A stretch of 64,000 nt of DNA from Noviherbaspirillum galbum. Its GTDB lineage: Bacteria; Pseudomonadota; Gammaproteobacteria; Burkholderiales; Burkholderiaceae_D. Of this stretch, positions 10,259 to 19,286 are shown in pieces (within the stretch, counting starts at the first letter, position 1; every line of letters begins with the position of its first letter). The notes under the pieces are model-generated. The model saw nothing but the letters and a program-made list of their open reading frames with translations. It was not told the origin of the DNA and did no database searches. The stretch covers positions 62,001-126,000 of the forward strand of contig NZ_JAAIVB010000003.1 in assembly GCF_010974945.1 (NCBI RefSeq), read 5' to 3'. The translations under genes and the position numbers were made by a program.

Positions 10259-10559
10259 GTTGCTGCTCTGCCGGAGTGCCGGAATGTGATGGGTGACGGT
10301 CGAAGGCAACGATAGCACATGAGGCAGGACATCAGGCGGCACATGATGCGGCAGCCGAGGCGCGCGCCGCCGTCGCCCGCGCGCAACACCGCGCCGCGAC
10401 TATCGATGGCAGAAAGGCATGGTCGGCGGGCGCCGGCCATCGCGGCTGCTAGACTGCACCGCAGGATTTCCATCCCGCCGGCCTGCATTCACCGTCGCGC
10501 GGGCACCCGCAGCACCGGCCCGGCAAGGGCCATCAATCGAATCAATCAAGGAACACGAC
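10259..10559. other. Divergent intergenic region, 301 bases
   Basis: This separates the minus-strand coiled-coil gene from the plus-strand outer membrane protein gene and must hold both promoters. Short reading frames cross it on both strands but have neither ribosome sites nor recognisable products. I see no convincing operator or terminator. Confidence 0.5.
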
Positions 10560-11240
10560 GTGAAAAAGCAGCTTCGCCTCATCGGCGCCCTCTTCGGCGC
10601 CCTCCTCTCCTTCGCAGCCAGCGCGGATACTGCGGTCAGCGTCGGCATCGGCACCACCGGCCTCGGTGTCGACCTCAGCGTCCCGCTGCAGCCGAACCTC
10701 AACGCACGCTTCGGCGCGAACTTCCTGAACTACAGCTACAGCGGCACCGCCAACCAGGTCGACTATGACTTCAAGCTGAAGCTGCGCACGATCGACGCGC
10801 TGCTCGACTGGTTCCCCGGAGCCGGCAGCTTCCATGTCAGCGGCGGCCTCTACTACAACGACAACAAGGTGGATGCCACCGCCAAGCCGGGCGCCGGCTC
10901 TCGCTATACCTTCAATGGCCAGACGTATTCGGCAAGCGATGTCGGATCGGCCAGCGGCACGATCGACTTCCGCAAGGTGGCGCCTTACCTCGGCATCGGC
11001 TGGGGCAACGCGCTGGCAAAGGACAAGGGCTGGGGCTTCGCCTCCGACCTCGGCGTGCTGTTCCAGGGTTCGCCGACGGCTCGTCTGAGCGCCGTGTGCG
11101 GACCGACGGCGCTTTCCGTACCCGGCGGCTGCGCGCAACTGCAGTCGAACGTGGCGGCGGAACAGGCCAGCCTCAACGACAAGATGAACCAGCTGAAGTA
11201 CTACCCGGTCGCCCGCATCGCGCTGACCTACCGGTTCTAA
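10560..11240 (+). CDS. Outer membrane beta-barrel protein
   Basis: 226-residue protein starting with GTG after an AAGGAACACGAC region. A signal peptide is clear (KKQLRLIGALFGALLSFAASA, cleaved near residue 22). The mature part alternates hydrophobic and polar residues in beta-strand fashion, has several Gly-aromatic turns, and ends in the BAM-recognition pattern LTYRF with a terminal Phe. One Cys pair (in CGPTAL and GGCAQL) could form a disulfide in an extracellular loop. The size suits an 8-stranded barrel of the OmpA/OmpW-like size class. Function unknown; adhesion, lysozyme-inhibitor-like or porin roles are all possible. Confidence 0.8.
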   Translation: MKKQLRLIGALFGALLSFAASADTAVSVGIGTTGLGVDLSVPLQPNLNARFGANFLNYSYSGTANQVDYDFKLKLRTIDALLDWFPGAGSFHVSGGLYYNDNKVDATAKPGAGSRYTFNGQTYSASDVGSASGTIDFRKVAPYLGIGWGNALAKDKGWGFASDLGVLFQGSPTARLSAVCGPTALSVPGGCAQLQSNVAAEQASLNDKMNQLKYYPVARIALTYRF

Positions 11241-11309
11241 GCGCAAGACCTGCATGGGATGCCCGGCCGCGTCGCCGGGTGCTTCCACCCCTGCAATCAG
11301 GTTCCTTTT

Positions 11310-11723
11310 TCAGGCGGACCGCGCGGCGCGGTCCGCGTGGCTGGCCTGTTGCCCGGCGAGGTACTTCCTCAGCTCGCTGGCGTCGTAGATCATCGTCAAT
11401 CCGGCGAGCTTGTCCTTCGTCCCTGCCAGATCGAAGATCGTTACCCCTTGCAGCACCAGCGGGATGTCTCCCTCCCGGGTCCAGGTATAGTCGAACTGCA
11501 GGGCGATCGAACGCTCGCCCATCAGTCCATCGAACACGTTTCGCAGCTGTGTCATCCCGCGTTCGTTATGCCTGAAAAGCTGCAAGTGGAATTCCCGCAC
11601 CGGCAGCGTGCCCGATATCGGCGCCGTCGCCATGGCGTCCGGCACGAACAAGTCCAAAATCTGGTCCATGTCCCGTGCATTCACGGCGCGCTGGTAACGC
11701 CGGCATAGCTCATAGGCAAACAT
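11310..11723 (-). CDS. NTF2-like (SnoaL-type) nuclear transport factor 2 family protein
   Basis: 137-residue soluble alpha+beta protein with the cone-fold hallmarks: an N-terminal helix MFAYELCRRYQRAVNARD, then DLFVPDAMATAPISG, a central VREFHLQLF and beta strands ending GVTIFDLAGTKDKLAGLTMIYD. Such proteins are small-molecule isomerases, cyclases or ligand binders. No catalytic Asp/His pair can be assigned by eye. It converges on the outer membrane protein gene. A second, distinct NTF2-like gene lies at 52002-52424. Confidence 0.75.
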   Translation of the reverse strand: MFAYELCRRYQRAVNARDMDQILDLFVPDAMATAPISGTLPVREFHLQLFRHNERGMTQLRNVFDGLMGERSIALQFDYTWTREGDIPLVLQGVTIFDLAGTKDKLAGLTMIYDASELRKYLAGQQASHADRAARSA

Positions 11724-12019
11724 CCTGTCTCCTTGGAATTTTTATGGTGGTGCAAGGTCCTGGTCCCCATGCGTCGAGACCCGCATTGTGAATGCCAAAC
11801 ATGACACGCCGTTGACGCTAATCAATCTGCCAGCGAGGCAGTCTTGCCTGCCCGGTTGGGGCGGACCGAACCCGTAATTGCGTCCTGCGTCTTATCTTAG
11901 TTGAATCGTTTTCGGAAAGGGACGAAAACTTTTCGGCGGCATGCAGAAATCCGGCGAGATCCTTGTCTAACAGGCACGTCAACCCAGCATGTCTACATGG
12001 CATGAAGCAAGGAGTGCAT
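11724..12019. other. Divergent intergenic region with an inverted repeat
   Basis: A 296-base gap between the NTF2-like gene (minus) and a small plus-strand gene. It holds an inverted repeat, GTTTTCG at 11908-11914 and CGAAAAC at 11923-11929 with an 8-base purine-rich spacer, about 90 bases before the small gene. The repeat could be an operator. No clear -35/-10 pair. Confidence 0.35.
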
Positions 12020-12226
12020 ATGCAAGTCCCACGCGACCAAGCCCAAGGCAATTCCGGCAACAAGAAAACCGGCGGCTACGACCCGGTGGAATCGGGCGCC
12101 ACGAACGAGGTCGGCAAGCAGCATCAGGCCGATCCTCCCATGCGCCACCTGACCGAGGAAGAGAGGAAGCGCGCCGAGGAAATCCTGGGCCGCTTCGAGA
12201 ATGGCCAGGACAGCCAGAAGGACTAA
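12020..12226 (+). CDS. Small hydrophilic hypothetical protein
   Basis: 68-residue, highly charged and probably disordered protein (MQVPRDQAQGNSGNKK at the start, LTEEERKRAEEILGRFENG near the end). Chosen start is the ATG at 12020, seven bases after AAGGAG; the frame is open upstream but has no better site. The C-terminal helix is rich in Glu, Arg and Lys. The composition resembles small stress-induced hydrophilins, but I recognise no family. It has its own divergent promoter region and is followed by a 207-base gap. Confidence 0.65.
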   Translation: MQVPRDQAQGNSGNKKTGGYDPVESGATNEVGKQHQADPPMRHLTEEERKRAEEILGRFENGQDSQKD

Positions 12227-12433
12227 GCTGTCTGTCGGCATGAATTGCGGATTGGAAATAAATCTTGATGCTTGTCAAGAAAGCATCTTTTCAATACCTG
12301 CTGCTTTTGTCTTTCGGGAAAGATGGACGTACGCGGCGAATCCGATGCCTAGACCGTTGCGTATATCGGTAGGCTGGGCCGCGCCGGATGGCGAGGCCCA
12401 TCATGGACCAACCCACCTGAACGGAGCCGCAGT

Positions 12434-12748
12434 GTGAATACCCTTGGCAAGCAGATGACCGCCCTGTTTCGTTCCCTCGCCGCCGATGAGGCGGCGGAAC
12501 GCGCGCGCCTTGGCGCAGCGGCCGACGGCGCGATGCATCGCTGGCCTCTCTTCCGCTCGCTCGCGCCGGTCAAGCCCGCGGCAACGCCGCCGGTGCTGCC
12601 CGGCGCACGTCGCTTTTCGAGGAATGAGCAGGGGTCTGCGCGCAAGGCCTCTCATGATGCACAACCGGCCAAGCCGGATCTCCGGCATGACCGGCGTGAC
12701 CGGCGCCTTGCCAGCGTCTTTGCCCGCATCGAGGCTGGGCTGGATTAG
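12434..12748 (+). CDS. Hypothetical small protein, faintly BcsP/BcsR-like
   Basis: 104 residues from a GTG start with CGGAG about 10 bases upstream. An N-terminal helix (TLGKQMTALFRSLAADE) is followed by a short RWPLF segment, a Pro/Arg-rich disordered middle and a C-terminal LASVFARIEAG. The order short helix, RWPL, disorder, SVFxRI resembles small accessory proteins of betaproteobacterial cellulose loci, but no bcs genes are visible here, so this is only a hint. It is convergent with a diguanylate cyclase gene, its stop lying 17 bases away. Moderate doubt that it is translated. Confidence 0.45.
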   Translation: MNTLGKQMTALFRSLAADEAAERARLGAAADGAMHRWPLFRSLAPVKPAATPPVLPGARRFSRNEQGSARKASHDAQPAKPDLRHDRRDRRLASVFARIEAGLD

Positions 12749-12765
12749 TCTCGCGCAACCGGGCG

Positions 12766-14844
12766 TCAGGCCTGTCTCGGGCGCTCATGCCGGTGCATCA
12801 CGATACGGTTCCTTCCCCCGCGCTTGGCCTCGTACATGGCGGCATCGGCCAGCTTGATCAATTCCGCGCCGCTCGCGCCATGACCATCCGCCACCACCAC
12901 GCCGATGCTGGTGGATATGTCCAGCACATGCTGCAGTACCAGGAAGGGCGTCCGGATGGCAGCGATCATCTTGCCCGCAATGACCTGCGCGTCGGACTCC
13001 GGCGTCGCGAGGTCTTCCGCCACCATCACGAATTCATCGCCGGACAGGCGCGCCACGGCGTCGGTTTCCCGCACCGCCGTACGCAGGCGCTGCGCGAATT
13101 CGCGCAGAACCAGATCGCCGGCCTGGTGCCCATGCTCGTCATTGATCGCCTTGAAGCGGTCGACGTCCAGGAACATGACGGCCAGGGCCGAGCGGTTGCG
13201 CCGGGCACGCGCCAGCGCCGCTTCCATGCGCTGGAGGAACGCCGTCCTGTTGGGCAGGCCGGTCAGGGAATCGGTCAGGAGATCGTGCTGCAGGGCGAGC
13301 TGGTAATTCTTGCTGTCTGTGATGTCATGGGCCAGCACATGGAATCCTGACACGACGCCATCGCGCCCGCGTTCGGGAATGAACTGCATGCGCAGGTGCT
13401 GGACGCTGTCGCCAAACGGGCGGCTGTGCTCGAAGGTCTTCTCCGCGCCGGCGAGCACCTCGTCGATGGCCGGCTTGAGGATTGCATAGGCGGGATCGCC
13501 CAGCACCTCGCGCACTGTGGCGTCGATCAGGCGGGGAAGCGGCCGCTGGAACCATTGCTCGCCTACCCTGTTGCAGAACCGGACGCGTTCCTGCGCGTCG
13601 ACGTAACCGATCAGCGCCGGCATGCTGTCGGTGATGGTGCGCATGCGCGCTTCGCTGATCACGAGGGCCCTGGCGCGTTCCTCGATCCGGCCTTCCAGCG
13701 AAGCGTTCAGCGCTTCCAGCTTGCGCTGGCGGTCGCGCATGCCATCGAGCAGCATCGTCAAGGCCGCGCTCAGTTCGGCGGCTTCCCTGTATCCGGTCAC
13801 GACGGGAATGCTGGCATCGGCTTCGCCTTGTCGCAGGGCCTTGGCCGCCCCCGCCAGTTCGACCAGCGGCCGGGAGATGCGCCGCGCATTGACCAGCCCG
13901 ATGCAGGAGAAGAGCACGGCGAGGCCAAGGCCGATCCAGAGCACCTGGCGCTGCAGCGCGCGCACCGGCGCGAAGGCAGTGTCCAGGTCTTGCCGCACGA
14001 TGACTTTCCAGCCCAGCCCGGGATAGGACTGGAAGCCGCGCGTCATGCTGTAGCCGACGAGGTAATCCTTGCCATCCTCCCAGCGCTCGACCAGGTAGCC
14101 CTTGCCGGCGCGAGCCGGACTGGCGCTCGCCGATTCGAGGAGGTTGCCCGCGGTTTGCCCGGGTCCCACGAGGGTGGTGCCGTCGCTCGCGACGATGAAT
14201 CCATCGATGCCCGCGCCCCGGCCGAACGAATCGAGCACCGAATGCTGCACCTCTTCGGCCCAGCGCCAGCTCATGTGCGCGCTGACCACGCCGGCGGCGT
14301 TGCCTTTCCGGTCGCGATAGGGAAAGGCGACGTCGACGAAGCGCATCGGTTCGCCCGAAGGGTTGGGCAGCTTGCTGGCGAGGAGCTTGGCATCGTGAAC
14401 GTCGCCGATGTAGATGCCTTTCAGGGCATTGCCGAACCATGGCCGCGCCGAGACGTCGGCGCCGACCAGCATGCCTTTCGTTGCCGCGAGCACGCGGCCA
14501 TGGGTATCGGTCATGCCGATCCAGGCGTAATGTTCGTAGGTCTTCTGCATCCGGTCCAGGAGACGCTGCTTGTCCTCGATCCGCTCGGCGGGATCGCCCA
14601 GGAAAGGAAGCCCTGACAGGAGTTCGAACTCGCGGTAGCGTTCGTACATGCCTTGGTCAAGCTTGTCGCTGGTCTGCTCCGCGATGCTGGCGAGCCTCAG
14701 GCCGATCTGCTCGCGCAGGCTGGCGGTGGCCGATTGGTCGATGAGCCTGGTGATGATCAGGGTGAGCACCGCCGACATGATGCAAAACCACCATGCGAGG
14801 CGCATTCCTAGGCTGACCGGCAATTTGCGAGAAATAAATCCCAT
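12766..14844 (-). CDS. Membrane diguanylate cyclase with Cache, HAMP, PAS and GGDEF domains
   Basis: 692-residue inner membrane protein making c-di-GMP. TM1 is at about 14-33; a large periplasmic dCache-type sensor spans about 35-300; TM2 is near 315-335; HAMP follows, then a PAS domain (about 400-510, starting ARMRTITDSMPALIGYVDA) and a C-terminal GGDEF domain. The active-site motif is SGDEF, a variant that is usually functional. An inhibitory I-site, RETD, sits exactly five residues before it. Start at 14844 (MGFISRKL) puts TM1 correctly; an ATG 11 codons upstream has no better ribosome site. Likely an extracellular-ligand sensor controlling attachment or motility. Confidence 0.9.
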   Translation of the reverse strand: MGFISRKLPVSLGMRLAWWFCIMSAVLTLIITRLIDQSATASLREQIGLRLASIAEQTSDKLDQGMYERYREFELLSGLPFLGDPAERIEDKQRLLDRMQKTYEHYAWIGMTDTHGRVLAATKGMLVGADVSARPWFGNALKGIYIGDVHDAKLLASKLPNPSGEPMRFVDVAFPYRDRKGNAAGVVSAHMSWRWAEEVQHSVLDSFGRGAGIDGFIVASDGTTLVGPGQTAGNLLESASASPARAGKGYLVERWEDGKDYLVGYSMTRGFQSYPGLGWKVIVRQDLDTAFAPVRALQRQVLWIGLGLAVLFSCIGLVNARRISRPLVELAGAAKALRQGEADASIPVVTGYREAAELSAALTMLLDGMRDRQRKLEALNASLEGRIEERARALVISEARMRTITDSMPALIGYVDAQERVRFCNRVGEQWFQRPLPRLIDATVREVLGDPAYAILKPAIDEVLAGAEKTFEHSRPFGDSVQHLRMQFIPERGRDGVVSGFHVLAHDITDSKNYQLALQHDLLTDSLTGLPNRTAFLQRMEAALARARRNRSALAVMFLDVDRFKAINDEHGHQAGDLVLREFAQRLRTAVRETDAVARLSGDEFVMVAEDLATPESDAQVIAGKMIAAIRTPFLVLQHVLDISTSIGVVVADGHGASGAELIKLADAAMYEAKRGGRNRIVMHRHERPRQA

Positions 14845-14991
14845 GGCGTGGATGGAGACAGGACATGTCGGCGACATGCTGCATTATGGCAACGACAGGA
14901 AAAACGGCAAAATCTATTAGTCCGGCGACACCGCCGGGAACACAGGCCGGAAAGCCGGCTCGCCTACAAGGCGGCCAGATGGCAAGCCGTC

Positions 14992-16230
14992 TCAGTTGCG
15001 GGCTTGCGACCTCGCCATCGCGCCGGTCTCGATCATGTCCGTGATGTCGCGGGCCGAGCAAAAGATGCGCTCGTTTGCCTTGACGGCTGCGTTCCACTCC
15101 AGCCAGCGGTAGCTGCCATCCTTGTGCCGGTAGCGGTTGGTGAAGGCATGCAGCGGATTGCCCGCGAAGCTGGCCGCATGCTCGCGACGGGTACGCTCCT
15201 GGTCCTCCGGATGGATGAAGTCGAGGTAGGGCCGCGAGGTTAGCTCTTCCACCGACCATCCCAGGATGTCCGTCCAGGCCTTGTTGACGCGAATGAACCT
15301 GCCGGACGTGCCCGCGACCGCGAGAAGGTCGGGACAGACGTCGAAGAAGGCATTGCGCTCATCCTCGTCCTGCTTGCGGCTCTGGATATCCTGGATCTGG
15401 GCGATGAAGTGATGCGGCGTGCCGTCCGCATGCCTGGCGAGGGTGGCCGTCAGCAGGATCCAGATGAGGTCGCCGTTCTTGCGGATGTAGCGCTTTTCCA
15501 GGTGGTAGGAGGGAATCACGCCATCCATCAGGAGCTTGCTCAAGTCGAGATCGGTTTTCAGGTCGTCGGGATGGGTGATGTCCTGGAACGTCAGCTTGAC
15601 CAGTTCCGGCTTGGAGTAGCCGACGATGCGGCACAGCGATTCGTTCACGTCGAGGAATTGCCCGTCCAGCCCGACGATGGCCATGCCGATCGCCGCATGG
15701 GTAAATGCGCTGCTGAACAGGTCGGCGCCCGCGCCGGATTCAACGATGCCGGCCACCGCACGGGCTCCGCCTTCCTGACGGTTCAGGAAGCGGTCGCCCG
15801 GGAAATAGCGGCGCATGTCGATGTCGCGTCCGTGCCGCGCCTGCCCGGCGGATTGTCCCTCCCGGCTCATTTGCTCGAGCGCGGCATGGATCTGTTCCAG
15901 CAGCTTGTGGCCCTTGGGGGTGAAGCAGAGCAGGTTGGCCCTGCCGTCGTGCGGATCCTGCACCTTGGAGAGATAGCCGAAGTCCTGCAGCGCGGTGACG
16001 TAGGGAAAGAGCGCCTGCTTGCTCATGCCGGTGATGCGCGCGAGGTCGGTGAGCCGGATGCCTTCCGGGTCGATTGCGCTGATGACGGGAATGTAGCCGC
16101 CCGTGAGCTGGATGTCGTCCAGCCTGACCATTTCGAGGATTGCCTTGGAAAGGGCGCGCGTGGAGAGGAATATCTGCCTTGTACTGTCGATTCCGGCGTC
16201 ATGACCGGACGTCTGGAGAAGAGGGCTCAT
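14992..16230 (-). CDS. MarR-like winged-helix regulator fused to two PAS domains
   Basis: 412 residues. The first 140 form a MarR-type domain: a helix (STRALSKAILEMVRLDD), then IRLTDLARITGMSKQALFPYV as recognition region, and a wing containing DPHDGRANLLCFTPKG. Two PAS domains follow (about 170-285, FTHAAIGMAIVGLDGQF; and about 295-405, FFDVCPDLLAVAGTSGRF), each ending in a PAC-like RDI/QDI segment. No kinase, GGDEF or other output domain is present, so the DNA-binding domain is the likely output and the PAS domains the sensor. No membrane segment. It is divergent from the RND efflux operon (416-base gap) and may control it. The architecture is uncommon. Confidence 0.85.
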   Translation of the reverse strand: MSPLLQTSGHDAGIDSTRQIFLSTRALSKAILEMVRLDDIQLTGGYIPVISAIDPEGIRLTDLARITGMSKQALFPYVTALQDFGYLSKVQDPHDGRANLLCFTPKGHKLLEQIHAALEQMSREGQSAGQARHGRDIDMRRYFPGDRFLNRQEGGARAVAGIVESGAGADLFSSAFTHAAIGMAIVGLDGQFLDVNESLCRIVGYSKPELVKLTFQDITHPDDLKTDLDLSKLLMDGVIPSYHLEKRYIRKNGDLIWILLTATLARHADGTPHHFIAQIQDIQSRKQDEDERNAFFDVCPDLLAVAGTSGRFIRVNKAWTDILGWSVEELTSRPYLDFIHPEDQERTRREHAASFAGNPLHAFTNRYRHKDGSYRWLEWNAAVKANERIFCSARDITDMIETGAMARSQARN

Positions 16231-16646
16231 GGTATCGGGGCGGTTGGTTCATGTTTTGTACAAGCTTACCATCAACCCAGGTGACTTACCCAAGCGAACA
16301 AGCAAATTTTTCCGATTTTTTCCACGCCGCTGTAAAAAACACCGAACTATTTGCCGCATTAACCGAAACTGCCGAAAAGGTCGACAAGAACAGTAAGCAA
16401 GGTTTACTAAACAAGTTCACTTTAAGGAGTTTTTCGTCAAGCCTGCGAACGATCCGCACGGATACGCCGACTGACAATGCACAACGATGTGCCCGCGCAC
16501 ATCGGTAGACTGATCGGTTTGGCCATGCCAAGGTGTAATCGCGATCGCGCCGTGGCAGGAACCTAACCGCTTCCGCATTTTTACTTATCTGCCATGCCAC
16601 GCTCAGCCGCCCCAATGCCTCCGAGCTCAGCCGGATTCGACACGAC
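16231..16646. other. Divergent promoter region between the MarR-PAS gene and the RND efflux operon
   Basis: 416 bases, lower in G+C than the genes around it. It contains a perfect inverted repeat, CGATGTGC (16485-16492) and GCACATCG (16497-16504) with spacer CCGC, about 140 bases before the efflux operon, and the palindrome TTGTACAA (16256-16263) close to the start of the MarR-PAS gene. Either may be an operator for the adjacent MarR-type protein. A plus-strand open frame (16140-16508) crosses it but lacks a ribosome site and coding character. Confidence 0.5.
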
Positions 16647-18128
16647 ATGACCAATCTATCGTACTTGCAACGCGTCGCCGGCGGATCGCTCCTCTGCTTG
16701 CTGCTCGGCGCCTGCGCCACGGCGGTGCCTACTGCCGCGCTGGATGCGAAGCCCCCGCCGCAATGGCATTCCCCATTGCCGCACGACGGCGATCCGGTGA
16801 AGCTGTCGCAGTGGTGGCGGGCGCAGGGCGACGCGGCACTGGTGCAATTCATCGACGCCGCGCAAGCGGTCAGCCCGACCATTGCCAGCGCCCGGTCGCG
16901 CATCGAGCAGGCGCGCGCCGCACGGGTGGCGGCCGGGGCGGCGCTGGCGCCAAACCTCAACGGAACGGCCAGCCTCGCCCGTTCCAGCGCGCAGCCGCCC
17001 CTGCCGGCGGGCACGACCACGCAAATCGCCCTTCAGTCTTCATGGGAACTCGACCTGTTCGGCGCCAACCGGGCGCTGCGGGATGCCGCGCAGGCCAGGC
17101 TGGAAGGCGCGGCTGCAGGCTGGCACGACGCCCGCACCGCCGTCGCGGCGGAAGTCGCGAACCAGTATTACAGCGCGCGCAGCTGCGCTACCTTGCTCGA
17201 CGTTGCCGAAGCCGACGCGGCATCCCGTGCGGAAACCTTCCGCCTGGCGCAACTCAGCGAGCGCGCCGGCTTCCAGGCGCCCGCCAATGTCGCCCTCGCC
17301 GGCGCCAGCGCGGCGGAAAGCCGGGCGCGCGCGACGCAGCAGGACGCGGCCTGCAAGACAGACGTGAAGGCGCTGGTCGCCCTGACCGGCATCGCCGAGC
17401 CGGAGGTCGTCTCGCGGCTGGCGCAAGCACGGCGTGAAGAAGCCGGCGCCGGCGCACTCACCGCACTCGCCGCCAGGCCGGAGCCCGTCATGGCGGTGGC
17501 CAGCGTGCCGGCCCGGCTGCTCGCCCAGCGGCCGGACGTCTTCGCGGCGGAGCGCGAGGTGGCGGCCGCGAGCGCGGACCTGGGCAGCGCGCAGGCCCAG
17601 CGTTTTCCTCGCCTGAGCCTGTCGGGTTCGGTCGGGGTCGCGAATTTCCGCACCGGCGGGGAAGACACCCGGCTCAATACCTGGTCCATCGGCCCGGTCG
17701 CGCTCACGGTGCCGATCTTTGACGGCGGCCGTCTCGCCGCCAACCAGGCCGCGGCCGAGGCCCGCTATGGCGAAGCGGTGGCGGCCTACCACGGAAAAGT
17801 GCGCCAGGCGGTGAGGGAAGTCGAGGAAGCCCTGGTGTCGCTGCAAGGCGCGGAAGCCCGCCGGGAAGACTTGCGCAGGGCCGCGGAAGGTTACCGCGCC
17901 TCCTTTGCAGCCACGGAATCCCGCTACAAGAACGGCCTCGCGAGCCTCGTGGAGCTGGAAGATTCCCGGCGCATCCGGCTTGCCGCGGAGAACGCCCTCG
18001 CCGGCCTGGAACGCGAACGCCGCGCCGCGCAGGTGGCGCTTTACCGCGCGCTCGGCGGCGGATGGACGGCGGATGCCGCCGAACCGCCTCGCCCCGAAGA
18101 AACGCCCCACCTCCCAGGACGCTCATGA
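16647..18128 (+). CDS. RND efflux outer membrane lipoprotein, NodT/OprM-type
   Basis: 493-residue TolC-like outer membrane channel. The signal peptide ends in the lipobox LLGAC (Cys about residue 24), so the protein is lipidated. Two repeated OEP modules follow (about 50-265 and 270-475), rich in Ala/Glu/Gln helical segments, with the typical LAQRPDVFAAEREVAAASADLG and ALTVPIFDGGRLAANQA signatures. It delivers substrates of the following adaptor and pump to the outside. First gene of a three-gene operon; its TGA overlaps the adaptor ATG (ATGA). Putting the outer membrane gene first is less usual than adaptor-pump-channel. Confidence 0.93.
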   Translation: MTNLSYLQRVAGGSLLCLLLGACATAVPTAALDAKPPPQWHSPLPHDGDPVKLSQWWRAQGDAALVQFIDAAQAVSPTIASARSRIEQARAARVAAGAALAPNLNGTASLARSSAQPPLPAGTTTQIALQSSWELDLFGANRALRDAAQARLEGAAAGWHDARTAVAAEVANQYYSARSCATLLDVAEADAASRAETFRLAQLSERAGFQAPANVALAGASAAESRARATQQDAACKTDVKALVALTGIAEPEVVSRLAQARREEAGAGALTALAARPEPVMAVASVPARLLAQRPDVFAAEREVAAASADLGSAQAQRFPRLSLSGSVGVANFRTGGEDTRLNTWSIGPVALTVPIFDGGRLAANQAAAEARYGEAVAAYHGKVRQAVREVEEALVSLQGAEARREDLRRAAEGYRASFAATESRYKNGLASLVELEDSRRIRLAAENALAGLERERRAAQVALYRALGGGWTADAAEPPRPEETPHLPGRS

Positions 18129-19276
18129 CCCATCGCCACCCGATCTCCCGACCCGCGCTTCTCGCCGCTGCCCTGCTCGCCGCCCTGTGCGCGGCCATCC
18201 TTCCCCTGCAGGCCCAGGACCAGAAGAAGGCTGGCAACGGCAAGCCCGCGCTGACGATCACCACCGTGCGCCCGGCCACCGCCGAGCTGCCGATCGCCAT
18301 CGAGGCCAACGGCAGCATCGCCGCCTGGCAGGAAGCCATCATCGGCAGCGAATCCAACGGCTTGCGTCTGGCGGAGGTGCTGGTCAACGTCGGCGACCAG
18401 GTCAAGGCTGGCCAGGTGCTGGCGCGCTTCGCCGGCGAAACCGTGGCGGCCGACGTCGCCCAGTCCCGCGCCAGCCTGCTGGAGGCGCAGGCCAACGCGG
18501 CGGATGCCGTCGCCAATGCCGAACGCGCCCTCACACTGCGCGACACCGGCGCCATGAGCGTGCAGCAGATCAACCAGTACCAGACGGCGGCGCAGGTCGC
18601 CAAGGCGCGGGTCGAAGCGGCCAAGGCAACGCTGGCCGCCCAGCAGCTGCGCCAGAAGTTCCTGCAGGTGGTGGCGCCGGATGCCGGCGTGATCTCGGCG
18701 CGCGCGGCGACCGTCGGCGCGGTCGTTCCCGCGGGCACGGAACTGTTCCGCCTGATCCGGCGCGGACGCCTGGAATGGCGCGCGGAAGTCATCGCCACCG
18801 AGCTCGGCCGCATATCGGCGGGCGTGCCGGTCATCCTTACCCTGCCGGACAACAGCGAAATCCGGGGACAGGTCCGGCAGATCGGCCCGACCCTCGACCC
18901 GCAGCGCCGAACCGCCCTCGTCTACGTGGATCTTCCTGCGCAGCAGGGAAAGCAATCGTCCGCCCGGGCGGGCATGTTTGCGCGCGGCCGCTTCGAGATC
19001 GGCAAGTCCTCTGCCCTGACCGTGCCCCAGCAGGCCGTGGTCTTGCGAGATGGCTTCAGCTATGTCTATGAAGTCACGCCGGACAGCCGCGTGCGCCAGG
19101 TCAAGATCGAAGTCGGCAGGCGTCTCGGCGACCGGGTGGAAGTGCTCAAGGGCCTGCGGCAGGACGCCTTGCTGGTCGCCAGCGGCGCGGGCTTCCTGAA
19201 CGACGGCGACGTGGTCAAGGTCGTGAACGCCCCGCCCGCGCAGGCATCAGCGAACGCCGCGTCCCAGGGCAAGTGA
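18125..19276 (+). CDS. RND efflux periplasmic adaptor (membrane fusion protein)
   Basis: 383-residue HlyD/AcrA-family adaptor linking pump and outer membrane channel. A signal peptide (ALLAAALLAALCAAILPLQA, cleaved near 30) leads to a lipoyl/hairpin part (SNGLRLAEVLVNVGDQVKAG, then a helical hairpin of about 50 residues), a beta-barrel segment and a membrane-proximal domain ending LLVASGAGFLNDGDVVKV. No lipobox, so probably soluble in the periplasm. The start at 18125 overlaps the preceding stop by ATGA; ten bases separate its stop from the pump gene. The coupling implies one polycistronic message. Confidence 0.93.
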   Translation: MTHRHPISRPALLAAALLAALCAAILPLQAQDQKKAGNGKPALTITTVRPATAELPIAIEANGSIAAWQEAIIGSESNGLRLAEVLVNVGDQVKAGQVLARFAGETVAADVAQSRASLLEAQANAADAVANAERALTLRDTGAMSVQQINQYQTAAQVAKARVEAAKATLAAQQLRQKFLQVVAPDAGVISARAATVGAVVPAGTELFRLIRRGRLEWRAEVIATELGRISAGVPVILTLPDNSEIRGQVRQIGPTLDPQRRTALVYVDLPAQQGKQSSARAGMFARGRFEIGKSSALTVPQQAVVLRDGFSYVYEVTPDSRVRQVKIEVGRRLGDRVEVLKGLRQDALLVASGAGFLNDGDVVKVVNAPPAQASANAASQGK

Positions 19277-19286
19277 GGAATACCGC

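Noticed and set aside
11313-11337. GC-rich hairpin as a terminator of the outer membrane protein gene
   Set aside because: It lies inside the 3' end of the NTF2-like coding region and has no T-tract on either strand.
16140-16508. 122-residue plus-strand frame in the efflux promoter region
   Set aside because: No ribosome site, overlaps the MarR-PAS gene antisense, and no family resemblance.
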